Shown: positions 35,825 through 44,257 of the stretch, piece by piece | Numbering within the stretch: the first letter of the stretch is position 1 | Layout: the number at the start of each line of letters is the position of its first letter | Source of the DNA: Adhaeribacter arboris | GTDB taxonomy: Bacteria > Bacteroidota > Bacteroidia > Cytophagales > Hymenobacteraceae | Direction of reading: 5' to 3' | Assembly: GCF_003023845.1 (NCBI RefSeq) | Contig: NZ_PYFT01000001.1 | Coordinates: 6,262,001 to 6,326,000, forward strand | Length of the DNA stretch: 64,000 nucleotides | Position numbers and translations under genes: made by a program | The notes under the pieces: generated by a model | Databases searched by the model: none | Told to the model about the DNA's origin: nothing | What the model saw: the letters and a program-made list of their open reading frames with translations, nothing else

Positions 35825-37282
35825 ATGGAAAAGAGAGATTTAGTCCGGGTATTTGCCCGTGGGGGAGTAGTTTCGCCGGGAGATTTAAAGCAGATTCTGA
35901 CTACGGCCAGTGAGCTGGGGAACGAGGTAATTCATTTTGGGTCACGGCAGGATATTCTGTTTCCGGTTAGTATTCGCAGTAAAACTATTCTGGACACAAC
36001 TTTTCAGGCAATTCGCACCGATTATGATTTTGGGGGCAAACACTACGAAAATATAGTTAGTTCGTACGTGGCTTCCGATATATTACCCGCTACCAGCTGG
36101 CTGCACTCCGATACCTACTTGTATATTCTGGATGATTTCGACCGTTACCGGCCTCAATTAAAAGTAAATATTGCCGACCCTAGGCAAACACTAGTGCCTC
36201 TTTTTACCGGAAATTTAAATTTTGTGGCTTCTAAGCAGGAAAATTATTGGTATTTGTATCTAAGCCTACCCGAGTACGGCAATAAATTACTTTGCTGGCC
36301 AGCCTTAATCTATACATTTGATGTGGTGCGTACGGTAAAAGCCCTGGAAGCTGTTTACCTGGAGCAACCTAATTTACCCATCACCGGTTTGTATGACCAA
36401 ACCAATGCCAGCATAAAGGCAAACAACCGGCCTCTGCAAAGTGAATTGGAATTACCTACTGTGCCTTTCCCGACGTATGAGGGCATGAATAAAATGTCCG
36501 GTGATAAATACTGGCTGGGACTTTACTGGCGCAATAACCAGTATACCATTAATTTCCTACAGGCACTCTGCGATTTATGCGTGCAAACTAATATTGGTAA
36601 AATCAGCATAACGCCCTGGAAATCGTTTATTATTAAAGGAATTGCCGAACGCGATAAAATAAAATTTGAAAAGCTGCTGGGTAAATTTGGCATAAACATG
36701 CGGCATTCGTCGCTGGAATTAAACTGGCACTTACCGGTACTCGACGAAGAAGCTTTGCAGTTGAAACGTTATCTCGTGCGCAGCTTCGACCAGAACGACA
36801 TTTGTACGGAAGGATTAACGTTTGCGATAAAAACTGTTCCGATGAATTTATTTACCTCTATCGTCATCGAGAAAAATCCGGCTTCAAAGTATTCCGATAA
36901 ATACGAACTGCTGCCCACTTACAATGTACTGTACTGCCGCGATTTTAACCCGAACAAACGCGATTACCTGACTTACGCGAAAGATGTATTGCAGGAGGAC
37001 TTAGCCCCTTTGCTCATGGAGTTAAGCCGTTTGTACTACGAGCAATTAGATTACGAACCCGAAGTAAAAATAAATAAGCCAGCTGTAGAGCAAAAAACGT
37101 TACACCCGGTTTACCAATGTTCGCATTGCCTAACGGTATACGACCAAACTTTCGGCGACGAAACTGCCGGTGTTCCGGCTGGAGTAACTTTTGAAGAGTT
37201 GCCTAAAACCTACGTTTGTTCGTTGTGCGAAGCTCCTAAAAACGACTTTGTTAGGCTGCATTTAGAAAAAGCACCTCTTTAA
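35825..37282 (+). CDS. Sirohaem-reductase-like protein without catalytic cysteines, fused to C-terminal rubredoxin
   Basis: It is 485 residues. The N-terminus (VRVFARGGVVSPGDLKQILTTASELGN...) resembles the ferredoxin-like half domain of nitrite/sulfite reductases. A second half domain appears at ~230-310, with ISITPWKSFIIKGI matching the family's LTPWQ-type motif. The CX5C/CX3C ligands for the sirohaem-coupled [4Fe-4S] cluster are absent, so it is probably not a catalytic nitrite reductase. Residues ~428-478 are a rubredoxin with C432, C435, C465 and C468 (YQCSHC ... VCSLCEAP). It lies 271 bases after the nitrate reductase on the same strand. An electron-transfer or assembly role in nitrate/nitrite reduction is inferred. 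No gene name is safe. Confidence 0.75.
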   Translation: MEKRDLVRVFARGGVVSPGDLKQILTTASELGNEVIHFGSRQDILFPVSIRSKTILDTTFQAIRTDYDFGGKHYENIVSSYVASDILPATSWLHSDTYLYILDDFDRYRPQLKVNIADPRQTLVPLFTGNLNFVASKQENYWYLYLSLPEYGNKLLCWPALIYTFDVVRTVKALEAVYLEQPNLPITGLYDQTNASIKANNRPLQSELELPTVPFPTYEGMNKMSGDKYWLGLYWRNNQYTINFLQALCDLCVQTNIGKISITPWKSFIIKGIAERDKIKFEKLLGKFGINMRHSSLELNWHLPVLDEEALQLKRYLVRSFDQNDICTEGLTFAIKTVPMNLFTSIVIEKNPASKYSDKYELLPTYNVLYCRDFNPNKRDYLTYAKDVLQEDLAPLLMELSRLYYEQLDYEPEVKINKPAVEQKTLHPVYQCSHCLTVYDQTFGDETAGVPAGVTFEELPKTYVCSLCEAPKNDFVRLHLEKAPL

Positions 37283-37408
37283 AAAATTGAGTCAGTATTA
37301 ACCAAAAAGAATTTTGTGAGATGTTTTATGAAAGAAGCAAATTGAAAAAGTATGTAGTTCTCATTTCTAATTCATAATTTCTAATTTTTAATTTGGCGAA
37401 GCTCTGGC

Positions 37409-38281
37409 TTACTTTATTTCCAGGTAACCGCCTTGCTCTAAAATATGATAGCGGTCTTGCAAGGGTTTAGAAAGTCTTATTTTTACTTCGGCTGGGTAGC
37501 CCTTAGCCCAGAAGCGGTCCCGTTCATCATAAGTCATAGTACTATGGTGCTGGGGTAATATATAGTCTGGCGAAAGCCGGTTTATCAGCATTACGGAATT
37601 ATCAATGTACGTATTATGCTCGGTAGGAGAGAAAAAGAGCACATCTATCTTTTCCTGAAAAAGTTGGTCTTCCAGTAAAACGGAATCGCCGGGTTGCAGA
37701 AAGCGTTTGCCGCCAACGGTAATTACATAACCACAATCTTGTAAATTAGCTTCGAAATACACCGCGAAGTTTGCGTTGCCATGAATGGCCCGAATGGGCT
37801 CTATTTTGGCGCCCAATAGTTCAAAAGGCTCTCTTGGTTTCGCTACCCTAATCCGTGCCTGCGGTATACCTAATTCCTGAGCTGTTTTCAAGCAACTTTC
37901 CGGCAGTACAAAAATGCATTTCGAATTTTTTATAAATATTTTGGCTGTTTTCGGGTCAAAATGGTCGCTGTGCGCGTGAGTAACCAAGTAAATATCTAGT
38001 TCCGGGGCAATTTCCAGTGCAGAAACCGGGGCAGGAGCGCTCCGGCCGCCATATTCCAAAGCTAAATCGGTACTAATCAATAAATCTCCTGATTGAATTA
38101 ACCAACCATTGTGCCCGGTCCACCAGATAGCTGTTCCGGATGTATGCTTTTTGATTTGCTCCAGAATAGTATTGGTAGTCCCAGGAGTTTTAGAAGGCTT
38201 TCCGGTTTGCCCAAAGCCATTTGTTACAAAACCGCCTATTAGTAGCAGTAATACGAAACTAAGTGTAAAATATTTTTTCAT
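37409..38281 (-). CDS. Exported MBL-fold metallo-hydrolase (UlaG-like)
   Basis: It is 290 residues with a signal peptide (LSFVLLLLIGGFVTNGFGQ). The zinc site LVTHAHSDHFD (HxHxDH) and GHNGWLIQSGDLLISTDLALEYGG are typical of the metallo-beta-lactamase fold. Further His ligands come in AIHGNANFAVYF and LPQHHSTM. It is convergent with the rubredoxin fusion and divergent from moeA, so it is not part of either operon. The substrate is unknown. Confidence 0.82.
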   Translation of the reverse strand: MKKYFTLSFVLLLLIGGFVTNGFGQTGKPSKTPGTTNTILEQIKKHTSGTAIWWTGHNGWLIQSGDLLISTDLALEYGGRSAPAPVSALEIAPELDIYLVTHAHSDHFDPKTAKIFIKNSKCIFVLPESCLKTAQELGIPQARIRVAKPREPFELLGAKIEPIRAIHGNANFAVYFEANLQDCGYVITVGGKRFLQPGDSVLLEDQLFQEKIDVLFFSPTEHNTYIDNSVMLINRLSPDYILPQHHSTMTYDERDRFWAKGYPAEVKIRLSKPLQDRYHILEQGGYLEIK

Positions 38282-38500
38282 AAATTCAGGAGTAAAATTA
38301 AGCTATTAAGGGTAGCAGGAAAGGAGGATTTACGTTTTCTAAAATAAACAGTATAAGGTATATTTAAAAATAGTCTAGTATCCAGTGATTGAATCAAGCA
38401 GTAACTATTTTAGATTGGCCGTTTTAAAACGTAAAGCTCCTGGTTCTAAACTTTCTCAATTCGCTGAAATTTGTTTAAGTTAGAGCCTTTTTGAAAGTTT

Positions 38501-39718
38501 ATGATAACAGTTGACGAAGCTTTTGCCAGAATAATTGCCAATAAAATTGATTTGCCTGTTACCGAAATTGCTTTAGATGAAGCGGTTGGGAAAGTATTAC
38601 AGGAGCCGGTTTATGCCGACCGGGATTTTCCGCCGTACCATCGCGTAACTATGGATGGCATTGCCATTCGGTATGAGACGTACAAAGCTGGTGAAGACAC
38701 ATTTCAGATAGAAGGTTTGCAACTAGCCGGAGCCCCTGCCCAAAAGCTAACTAATGCGGATGGCTGCCTCGAAGTAATGACGGGGGCTATTTTACCCCAG
38801 AATACGGATACTGTTATCCGTTACGAAGATGTAAGTATAACGGAACGACGCGGTAAACGGTATGCACATATTCTGGCGGCCCCCAAAATGCGCTTGCTGA
38901 ATGTACACCAGCAAGGTTTTGACCGACGGGCGAACGATTTATTAATTCCGGAAGGTACCGTGCTTTCGCCCGCTGAGATAGCAGTGGCGGCTACTGTTGG
39001 TAAATCTAGTTTAAAAGTTACGCAAGTGCCTCGGGTAGCTATTATCTCTACTGGCGATGAGTTGGTAGATGTTACGCAAACCCCTTTACCGCACCAAATC
39101 CGGAAATCGAATGGTTATATGTTGCAAGCGGCAATGCGAGAACAGGGTATTACCGCTGATTTATTTCATTTGGTTGACGATAAGCCTTTGCTTTTACAGG
39201 AGCTGCAAAAGTTAATTAACCAATACAATGTGCTGGTATTGAGTGGGGGAGTAAGCAAAGGTAAAGCCGATTTTATACCGGAAGTCCTCCGTGAATTGGG
39301 AGTGCAACAACTTTTTCACGAAGTAGCGCAACGCCCTGGTAAACCTTTCTGGTTCGGAAAGCATGCTGCCGGACCAGTAGTTTTTGCTTTGCCAGGTAAC
39401 CCGGTTTCTACGTTTGTTTGTTATTATAAATATGTTCAGCCTTGGTTATGGACGGTTTTAGGAGCTTCCGCTAGCTGGACTATGCAAGCCAGCTTAACCA
39501 CTGAGGTTACTTTTAACCCAAAGCTTACATATTTTTTGCCGGTAAAAGTATTTGTTACGTCAACTGGCTTGTGGCGGGCTCAACCCGTTTCAATTGGTGG
39601 CTCCGGCGACTTTGCTGCCTTAATGACTGCCGACGGCTTTTTAGAACTTCCCCCGGACCAAACCAAATTTTCGGCCGGAGAATCTTTTCCTATTATTTGT
39701 TTCAGAAGATTTTTTTAG
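38501..39718 (+). CDS. moeA: Molybdopterin molybdotransferase MoeA
   Basis: It is a 405-residue cytoplasmic enzyme that inserts molybdate into adenylated molybdopterin. Visible features are PPYHRVTMDGIAIRYE (substrate loop), MTGAILPQNTDTVIRYEDV, the MoCF-like domain with ISTGDELVD and LSGGVSKGKADFIPEVL, and the ALPGNPVSTFVCYYKYV motif. The C-terminal domain is complete. It starts the plus-strand part of the cofactor cluster that would serve the nitrate reductase. Confidence 0.93.
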   Translation: MITVDEAFARIIANKIDLPVTEIALDEAVGKVLQEPVYADRDFPPYHRVTMDGIAIRYETYKAGEDTFQIEGLQLAGAPAQKLTNADGCLEVMTGAILPQNTDTVIRYEDVSITERRGKRYAHILAAPKMRLLNVHQQGFDRRANDLLIPEGTVLSPAEIAVAATVGKSSLKVTQVPRVAIISTGDELVDVTQTPLPHQIRKSNGYMLQAAMREQGITADLFHLVDDKPLLLQELQKLINQYNVLVLSGGVSKGKADFIPEVLRELGVQQLFHEVAQRPGKPFWFGKHAAGPVVFALPGNPVSTFVCYYKYVQPWLWTVLGASASWTMQASLTTEVTFNPKLTYFLPVKVFVTSTGLWRAQPVSIGGSGDFAALMTADGFLELPPDQTKFSAGESFPIICFRRFF

Positions 39719-39904
39719 TAAAATCTGCCTTCATATAAATCAAACATAGGAACCGGAAGAATAAAAATATTCTTACTTCTCACCACCAAAATAGAGGGAG
39801 TTTTTAAGAAAAAACGGGTAATAAAGTTTTGAGTAATTCTCTAAATTCAGAATTTAATAAGTAAAATGCAGTGTTGTTTTTTGCTTTAATTTATTCTGAA
39901 AGAG

Positions 39905-40843
39905 ATGACCATCCAGAAAAATAACTTTAACTTTTTAACGAGCCCAACCGATAGAAGAGCCTTTATTTCCTCTTTAACCAAGGCTGTTGGAACTTCCGTG
40001 TTACTAACCAGCCCTTTAATTTCAAGCGCTGAAGAATTCAATTTTCCTCAGCAATCTTATACGGTAAAACAAATTATTGATTTATTTCTGAAGGAGATAC
40101 CGGAAGCCCCCTTCGACAAAACCGTAGATACTTTAAAATCGGGTAACGCCGATACTAAAGTTACCGGCATAGTAACTACCATGTTCGCTACGGTAGAAGT
40201 AATCCGGAAAGCGATTGACTTAAAAGCTAATTTTATAATTGCGCACGAGCCTACTTTTTATAACCATTTAGATGAAACCGATTGGCTGGAAAAAGACGAT
40301 GTGTATCAATATAAAGCAAATTTGTTAAAGCAACATAATATTGCCGTTTGGCGCAACCATGATTACCTGCATACCCATAAGCCTGATGGCGTAATGGCCG
40401 GACTAGTAGCGGCTTTAGGATGGCAAAAATACGTTCAACCAGAATCCCCGGCCCGTTTTGTATTACCTGATACTTCTTTTAAAGATGTCGTTGCGCATGT
40501 AAAAACTAAGTTAAACATACAGATAGTGCGCTACGTGGGGGAACCTGCGCAATCCTGCCGGAAAATATTGCTTTTACCCGGGGCATCTGGTGCCAGAAGA
40601 CATATCGCGGAAATAGAAAGAGAAAAGCCCGATGTGGTGCTTTGCGGGGAAGCTCAGGAATGGGAAACGGTAGAATACGTGCGCGATGCCCGCGCTAAAG
40701 GCGATAAACTGTCGCTGGTATTATTGGGACACGCGGTGAGCGAAGAACCCGGTGCAGAATGGATGGCTACGTGGCTTAAATCGAAGGTGCCCGGCTTAAA
40801 GGTAACGCATGTGGTATCTAAGAACCCGCTTTCTTTTATGTAA
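39905..40843 (+). CDS. Exported NIF3-like dinuclear-metal protein
   Basis: It is 312 residues. The body matches NIF3/YbgI proteins: KVTGIVTTMFATVEVIRKAIDLKANFIIAHEPTFYNH carries the His/Glu metal ligands, with AVWRNHDYLHTHKPDGV and a C-terminal GEAQEWETVEYVRDA region. The N-terminus has TDRRAFISSLTKAVGTSVLL, a twin-Arg signal-like segment, which is unusual because NIF3 proteins are normally cytoplasmic. It lies between moeA and moaC. Relatives have been annotated as GTP cyclohydrolase type 2, so a pterin link is conceivable but unproven. Confidence 0.75.
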   Translation: MTIQKNNFNFLTSPTDRRAFISSLTKAVGTSVLLTSPLISSAEEFNFPQQSYTVKQIIDLFLKEIPEAPFDKTVDTLKSGNADTKVTGIVTTMFATVEVIRKAIDLKANFIIAHEPTFYNHLDETDWLEKDDVYQYKANLLKQHNIAVWRNHDYLHTHKPDGVMAGLVAALGWQKYVQPESPARFVLPDTSFKDVVAHVKTKLNIQIVRYVGEPAQSCRKILLLPGASGARRHIAEIEREKPDVVLCGEAQEWETVEYVRDARAKGDKLSLVLLGHAVSEEPGAEWMATWLKSKVPGLKVTHVVSKNPLSFM

Positions 40844-40897
40844 GGATAAAGTTAAATAATTAGCTCTGCTTGTACTTGAAGTTATTACAACATAATT

Positions 40898-41221
40898 TTA
40901 ATGCCGGCAGTCTAAATCTTTTTCTACTATTATTCTCAACTGTTGGTCATTACCTAATTCAATCAGGTCGTCAAATCCAATTAAATCGGTATCTACCCAT
41001 TTCTGCGCCATTGGTTCCGGAATAAAAACCGTAATCGTGTTTCCGGTAAAACGAATATTTACTTCTTTGTCCGAAGTTTGTTGTAAGATATAACGCAGAG
41101 CATTGGTCTTGTCGGGGCTGAAGACAATAGTTTCCTCAACCTGGCCCGTTTCCGCAAATTGAGTAACTTCCGCTTCTGAGAGGCGCAAGCGCAAACTGTT
41201 TCCCTGAATTCTGAGTTTCAT
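40898..41221 (-). CDS. Small conserved hypothetical protein (DUF7009-like, tentative)
   Basis: It is 107 residues with no signal peptide. It opens MKLRIQGNSLRLRLSEAEV, then beta-rich segments NIRFTGNTITVFIPEPMAQKWVDTDLIGFDD, and ends DCRH. I recall similar ~110-residue proteins beside molybdenum cofactor genes in Bacteroidota and tentatively place it with DUF7009, but I cannot check. It is in reverse orientation between the NIF3-like gene and moaC. The function is unknown. Confidence 0.7.
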   Translation of the reverse strand: MKLRIQGNSLRLRLSEAEVTQFAETGQVEETIVFSPDKTNALRYILQQTSDKEVNIRFTGNTITVFIPEPMAQKWVDTDLIGFDDLIELGNDQQLRIIVEKDLDCRH

Positions 41222-41230
41222 AGTATATTA

Positions 41231-41275
41231 GTTCATTGTCCATAGTCCACAAACCATAGTTAACAGTCAATGAAC
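41231..41275. repeat. Word-type inverted repeat upstream of moaC
   Basis: GTTCATTG (41231-41238) and CAATGAAC (41268-41275) are perfect inverted words enclosing GTCCATAGTCCAC (41238-41250). That 13-mer recurs at 61890-61902 and, inverted, at 51466-51478. It is one member of the word-repeat family described in the findings. Confidence 0.55.
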
Positions 41276-41379
41276 CAAAGAATTATTGTTAAATTGTTTA
41301 GGAGGATAATTTAGCCTTCCTTTCGCAAACGTACAATGTATTACGTAAAACATACAATCAAAATAACTTTTAAACTTTC

Positions 41380-41406
41380 TAACTTTTCAACCTGCAACTT
41401 GTAACT
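41380..41406. repeat. Word-type repeat at the moaC start
   Basis: TAACTTTTCAACC (41380-41392) runs into AACCTGCAACTTGTAACT (41389-41406), six bases before the moaC ATG. The 18-mer is repeated exactly at 43314-43331, just past the moaE stop. The first 13-mer is repeated at 35798-35810, ahead of the rubredoxin fusion. Confidence 0.55.
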
Positions 41407-41411
41407 AAATA

Positions 41412-41897
41412 ATGGAACCAGAGAAAACTTTTTCGCACCTGGATGAGGCCGGAAATCCGGCCATGGTGGATGTAAGTGCGAAATCTCAAACCAAACGCAC
41501 CGCTATTGCCCAAAGTATTGTGGTTTTGGGCGATGAAATTATGAGCCATTTAAGTAACGGTGATATCCAGACTAAAAAAGGACCAGTATTTCAAACGGCT
41601 ATTATTGCCGGTACCATGGGCGCCAAGAAAACTTCAGACCTGATTCCCTTATGTCACCCGTTGGGTCTGGAAAACTGTAAATTCCAGGTTCAGGTAAATG
41701 AAGCGAACGAAGTAGTAATTCAATGCACGGCCAGCTTAACCGGTAAAACCGGGGTCGAAATGGAAGCTTTGACCGGTGCAAGTGTAGCGGCCTTAACTAT
41801 TTACGATATGTGCAAAGCTTTTTCGCACGACATTGTTATAAAAGAAACCCGATTAATCAGTAAAACCGGAGGTAAAAGTGATTTCACCAGAAAATAA
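41412..41897 (+). CDS. moaC: Cyclic pyranopterin monophosphate synthase MoaC
   Basis: It is 161 residues. It catalyses the second half of the first step of cofactor synthesis, together with MoaA. Family hallmarks are FSHLDEAGNPAMVDVSAKSQTKRTA at the start, the LIPLCHPLGLENC active-site loop, and EMEALTGASVAALTIYDMCKA with IKETRLISKTGGKS at the end. Its last 20 bases overlap the GTG start of the next gene. Confidence 0.95.
   Translation: MEPEKTFSHLDEAGNPAMVDVSAKSQTKRTAIAQSIVVLGDEIMSHLSNGDIQTKKGPVFQTAIIAGTMGAKKTSDLIPLCHPLGLENCKFQVQVNEANEVVIQCTASLTGKTGVEMEALTGASVAALTIYDMCKAFSHDIVIKETRLISKTGGKSDFTRK
41868..41872 (+). promoter_or_regulatory. Ribosome binding site deciding the GTG start of the MobA fusion
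   Basis: GGAGG at 41868-41872 lies 5 bases before GTG at 41878. Good Shine-Dalgarno sequences are rare in Bacteroidota, and no ATG in frame lies nearby, so this site supports the GTG start inside moaC. Confidence 0.6.
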
Positions 41898-43056
41898 ACC
41901 AGCGCATCAAAAGCATGTTTCTTTAAGCCGGCCTACCTTGGGGAGTTTTGGAAGAACCGAACTGGCAATCTTGGGAACCCCCTGCGGAAATATTAAAAAA
42001 CTAGCCTTTGCGATTACCCAAAATTTATCGGCAAAATTAAAAATTGCTTATGTAGATGCCGACCATAAAAGTGCGGATGCCGCAGCGAGTAATGGTCCGG
42101 ATGTAAATACTGCCTTAGCCTACGGCAGTTTTCTGGAGTATACCGATAAAATTACTTTTCAACGCCTGGATTACCGGACTAACTGGAATGAATACCAGCA
42201 GAAAGCATTTTTTCAATCAGCAGATTTAATTTTGGTAAACGGCAACCATTTTCTGGCACAAGCCCAGGTAATTGTTATTGACCCGGCAAAGCCTTTAGAG
42301 AAGAAGCTGGATAAATTAACCAATGTACAATTAATATTACTGCAGGAAGGTGTAATGAAGGTACCAGATTTTATCCAGGCGCATTTAAAGGATACAGCTC
42401 AAATACCTGTTTATTCTATCGAGGACCCGGAAAATATTACCCGTTCTATTTATAGTTATTACCTGAAATCTATTCCGCCCCTGAATGGATTGGTTTTAGC
42501 TGGAGGTAAAAGCACCCGCATGCAAAGCGACAAAGGCTTATTGCGTTATCACGAGCAAGACCAGCGCACGCACGTTTACCATATGCTAAGGTCATTTTGT
42601 GCCGAAGTGTTTATATCCTGCAATGCCGCTCAGGCAGTTGATTTAGAAGGAAGACTACCGTACCTCGAAGACCGTTTTTTGAATTTGGGACCACAAGGCG
42701 GAATTTTAACGGCCTTGCAATACAATCCTAACGCAGCCTGGTTGGCCGTAGCCTGCGATTTGCCTTTTTTAAGTAAAGAAACCCTGGATTATTTAGTACA
42801 GCACCGCGACCCAACTAAAATGGCTACTGCCTTTTATGATTCAGATGGTAAATTTCCGGAACCTTTGCTTACTATTTGGGAGCCGCGTAGCTTTCCAGCA
42901 TTGTTACAATTTCTAAGTTTAGGTTATTCCTGCCCACGAAAAGCTTTAATTAACTCCGATGTTAAGCTGTTAACTATTCCGGATACAGAAGAATTGCGTA
43001 ATGTAAATGACCAGCAAGCGTATAACGAAGCAATAACAAAGTTGCAGCCTAAATAG
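41878..43056 (+). CDS. mobA: Molybdenum cofactor guanylyltransferase MobA with N-terminal degenerate MobB-like domain
   Basis: It is 392 residues. The C-terminal domain (from ~200) is a MobA nucleotidyltransferase: LNGLVLAGGKSTRMQSDKG, LGPQGGILTAL and AVACDLPFLS. It attaches GMP to molybdopterin, needed for the bis-MGD nitrate reductase. The N-terminal ~195 residues resemble MobB P-loop proteins (ELAILGTPCGNIKKLAFAI, then KIAYVDADHKSAD), but the Walker A lysine-serine/threonine is missing, so GTP binding there is doubtful. It starts at GTG and overlaps moaC by 20 bases. Confidence 0.85.
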   Translation: MISPENKPAHQKHVSLSRPTLGSFGRTELAILGTPCGNIKKLAFAITQNLSAKLKIAYVDADHKSADAAASNGPDVNTALAYGSFLEYTDKITFQRLDYRTNWNEYQQKAFFQSADLILVNGNHFLAQAQVIVIDPAKPLEKKLDKLTNVQLILLQEGVMKVPDFIQAHLKDTAQIPVYSIEDPENITRSIYSYYLKSIPPLNGLVLAGGKSTRMQSDKGLLRYHEQDQRTHVYHMLRSFCAEVFISCNAAQAVDLEGRLPYLEDRFLNLGPQGGILTALQYNPNAAWLAVACDLPFLSKETLDYLVQHRDPTKMATAFYDSDGKFPEPLLTIWEPRSFPALLQFLSLGYSCPRKALINSDVKLLTIPDTEELRNVNDQQAYNEAITKLQPK

Positions 43057-43058
43057 AG

Positions 43059-43250
43059 ATGGCCAAGAAAAAGATATAATTTTATATCTTAAATGAGGAG
43101 AAAAATGATTACGCCTTCTGGATGTCGAAGACACCGGAAGAACGTATCTACGCGTTGGAACATCTTCGAAATCAATATTTAACCGATAGTAATGGAATTA
43201 GACAAAGACTTCAAAGAGTTCTTTCCATTACTAAACCAAAACAAGGTTGA
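43059..43250 (+). pseudogene. Remnant of a small antitoxin-like gene with an in-frame TAA
   Basis: Reading from the ATG at 43059 gives MAKKKI, a TAA stop at 43077-43079, and then an open frame to TGA at 43248. The second part, NEEKNDYAFWMSKTPEER and IYALEHLRNQYL...RLQRVLSIT, matches the pattern of small ~65-residue proteins that sit next to nucleotidyltransferase-type toxins. No toxin partner is present. The remnant could restart at the ATG at 43122 (42 residues). Family recognition is from memory only. Confidence 0.4.
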
Positions 43251-43313
43251 ATAATTTTGTAAAGTTTACAATTTGCCGGACGGCTGAAATAATTAATTCA
43301 ACTTGCAACTAAT

Positions 43314-43331
43314 AACCTGCAACTTGTAACT
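43314..43331. repeat. Word-type repeat at the moaE stop
   Basis: An exact 18-base copy of AACCTGCAACTTGTAACT, also found at the moaC start, ends 3 bases from the moaE stop. A related word AACTTGCAACTAA precedes it at 43300. Confidence 0.55.
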
Positions 43332-43333
43332 TA

Positions 43334-43744
43334 TTATGGATGCGCTGCTACCCAAACTTCCCCGTCCTCGAATATTTCTTTCTTCCAGATAGGTACGATT
43401 TCTTTTAGAGTATCAATGATAAATTCGCAAGCTTCAAAAGACGCTTTGCGGTGAGGGGTTGAAACGGCAATTACTACGGCAGCTTCGCCTATGGGCAATA
43501 CCCCAGTGCGGTGTACGATAGCTACTTTTTGTACTGGCCAGCGCGCTGACGCCATATCGGCAAGTTCCTGCATTTTTTTCACAGCCATGGACTCGTAGGC
43601 TTCAAATTCTAAATGCACAACTGTTTTTTTCTGGGTATTATTTCTAACAGTACCAATAAACACATTTATAGCCCCGGCACCATCGGCTTGTACCGCAGCT
43701 ATTATTTCCTCTGTATTTATTTGTTGGTCGGTTAAGGCAATCAT
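43334..43744 (-). CDS. moaE: Molybdopterin synthase catalytic subunit MoaE
   Basis: It is 136 residues. It uses the MoaD thiocarboxylate to build the dithiolene of molybdopterin. The pattern GAGAINVFIGTVRNNTQKKTVVHLEFEAYESMA, then VAIVHRTGVLPIGEAAVVIAVSTPHRKASFEACEFIID and PIWKKEIFEDGEVWVAAHP, is canonical and carries the conserved Lys and Arg residues. It lies on the minus strand downstream of moaD, with a 163-base gap bracketed by inverted word repeats. Confidence 0.95.
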   Translation of the reverse strand: MIALTDQQINTEEIIAAVQADGAGAINVFIGTVRNNTQKKTVVHLEFEAYESMAVKKMQELADMASARWPVQKVAIVHRTGVLPIGEAAVVIAVSTPHRKASFEACEFIIDTLKEIVPIWKKEIFEDGEVWVAAHP

Positions 43745-43760
43745 AATAGTATTGGGTATC

Positions 43761-43900
43761 AGGTAGTAAGTATCAGGAATCTGAAAGATGAATAATCAAT
43801 TTAAATTAATAAGTTGTAAATATTTAAAGCAAATAGTAGCAAGAGAACTAAGTAGTAAGAAATTATACTACTTAATCTTAATACCTGATACTTGCTACCT
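43761..43900. repeat. Inverted word repeat bracketing the moaD-moaE gap
   Basis: AGGTAGTAAGTATCAGG (43761-43777, beside the moaE start) and CCTGATACTTGCTACCT (43884-43900, beside the moaD stop) are inverted at 16 of 17 positions. In the moaDE transcript they can form a stem across the whole intercistronic gap. The 15-mer ACCTGATACTTGCTA (43883-43897) recurs in the nuoE-nuoF gap. Confidence 0.65.
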
Positions 43901-43907
43901 ACTTTCG

Positions 43908-44150
43908 TTATCCTCCACTTACAGGTGGAATCAAAGCAATTTCATCATTTGGTTTTAAAATTACTTCGGGTTTTGCATACTCATCGTTTACAGCTACTAA
44001 TACCGAATGCAATTTATTTAATCCCGGATAGGTAATTTTTAAATTCTGCATTAAGTCCTCAACCTTGGCCGATTCCGGAATATCTACAGACGTCCAAGCC
44101 TGGCCAATAATATCTTTGGTAATGCCAAACAATCGAATTTTTAATTGCAT
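43908..44150 (-). CDS. moaD: Molybdopterin synthase sulfur-carrier subunit MoaD
   Basis: It is an 80-residue ubiquitin-fold protein ending in PPVSGG, the Gly-Gly tail that is adenylated and thiocarboxylated. The LKPNDEIALIPPVSGG ending is typical of MoaD. It is divergent from moaA across ~107 bases and upstream of moaE. The activating MoeB-type enzyme is not in this window. Confidence 0.93.
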   Translation of the reverse strand: MQLKIRLFGITKDIIGQAWTSVDIPESAKVEDLMQNLKITYPGLNKLHSVLVAVNDEYAKPEVILKPNDEIALIPPVSGG

Positions 44151-44257
44151 AGATTTAAATAATAAATACTTGTTAAAGTTAACTAATTTATAATAGAATT
44201 GGTTATCTATTTACAATCTCGAAATTTTCTCTTACTTTCGGTAGTAAGCACAGGATT

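Noticed and set aside
38282-38500. Molybdenum cofactor riboswitch before moeA or moaA
   Set aside because: The leaders are short or AT-rich and I could not find the conserved multi-stem pattern.
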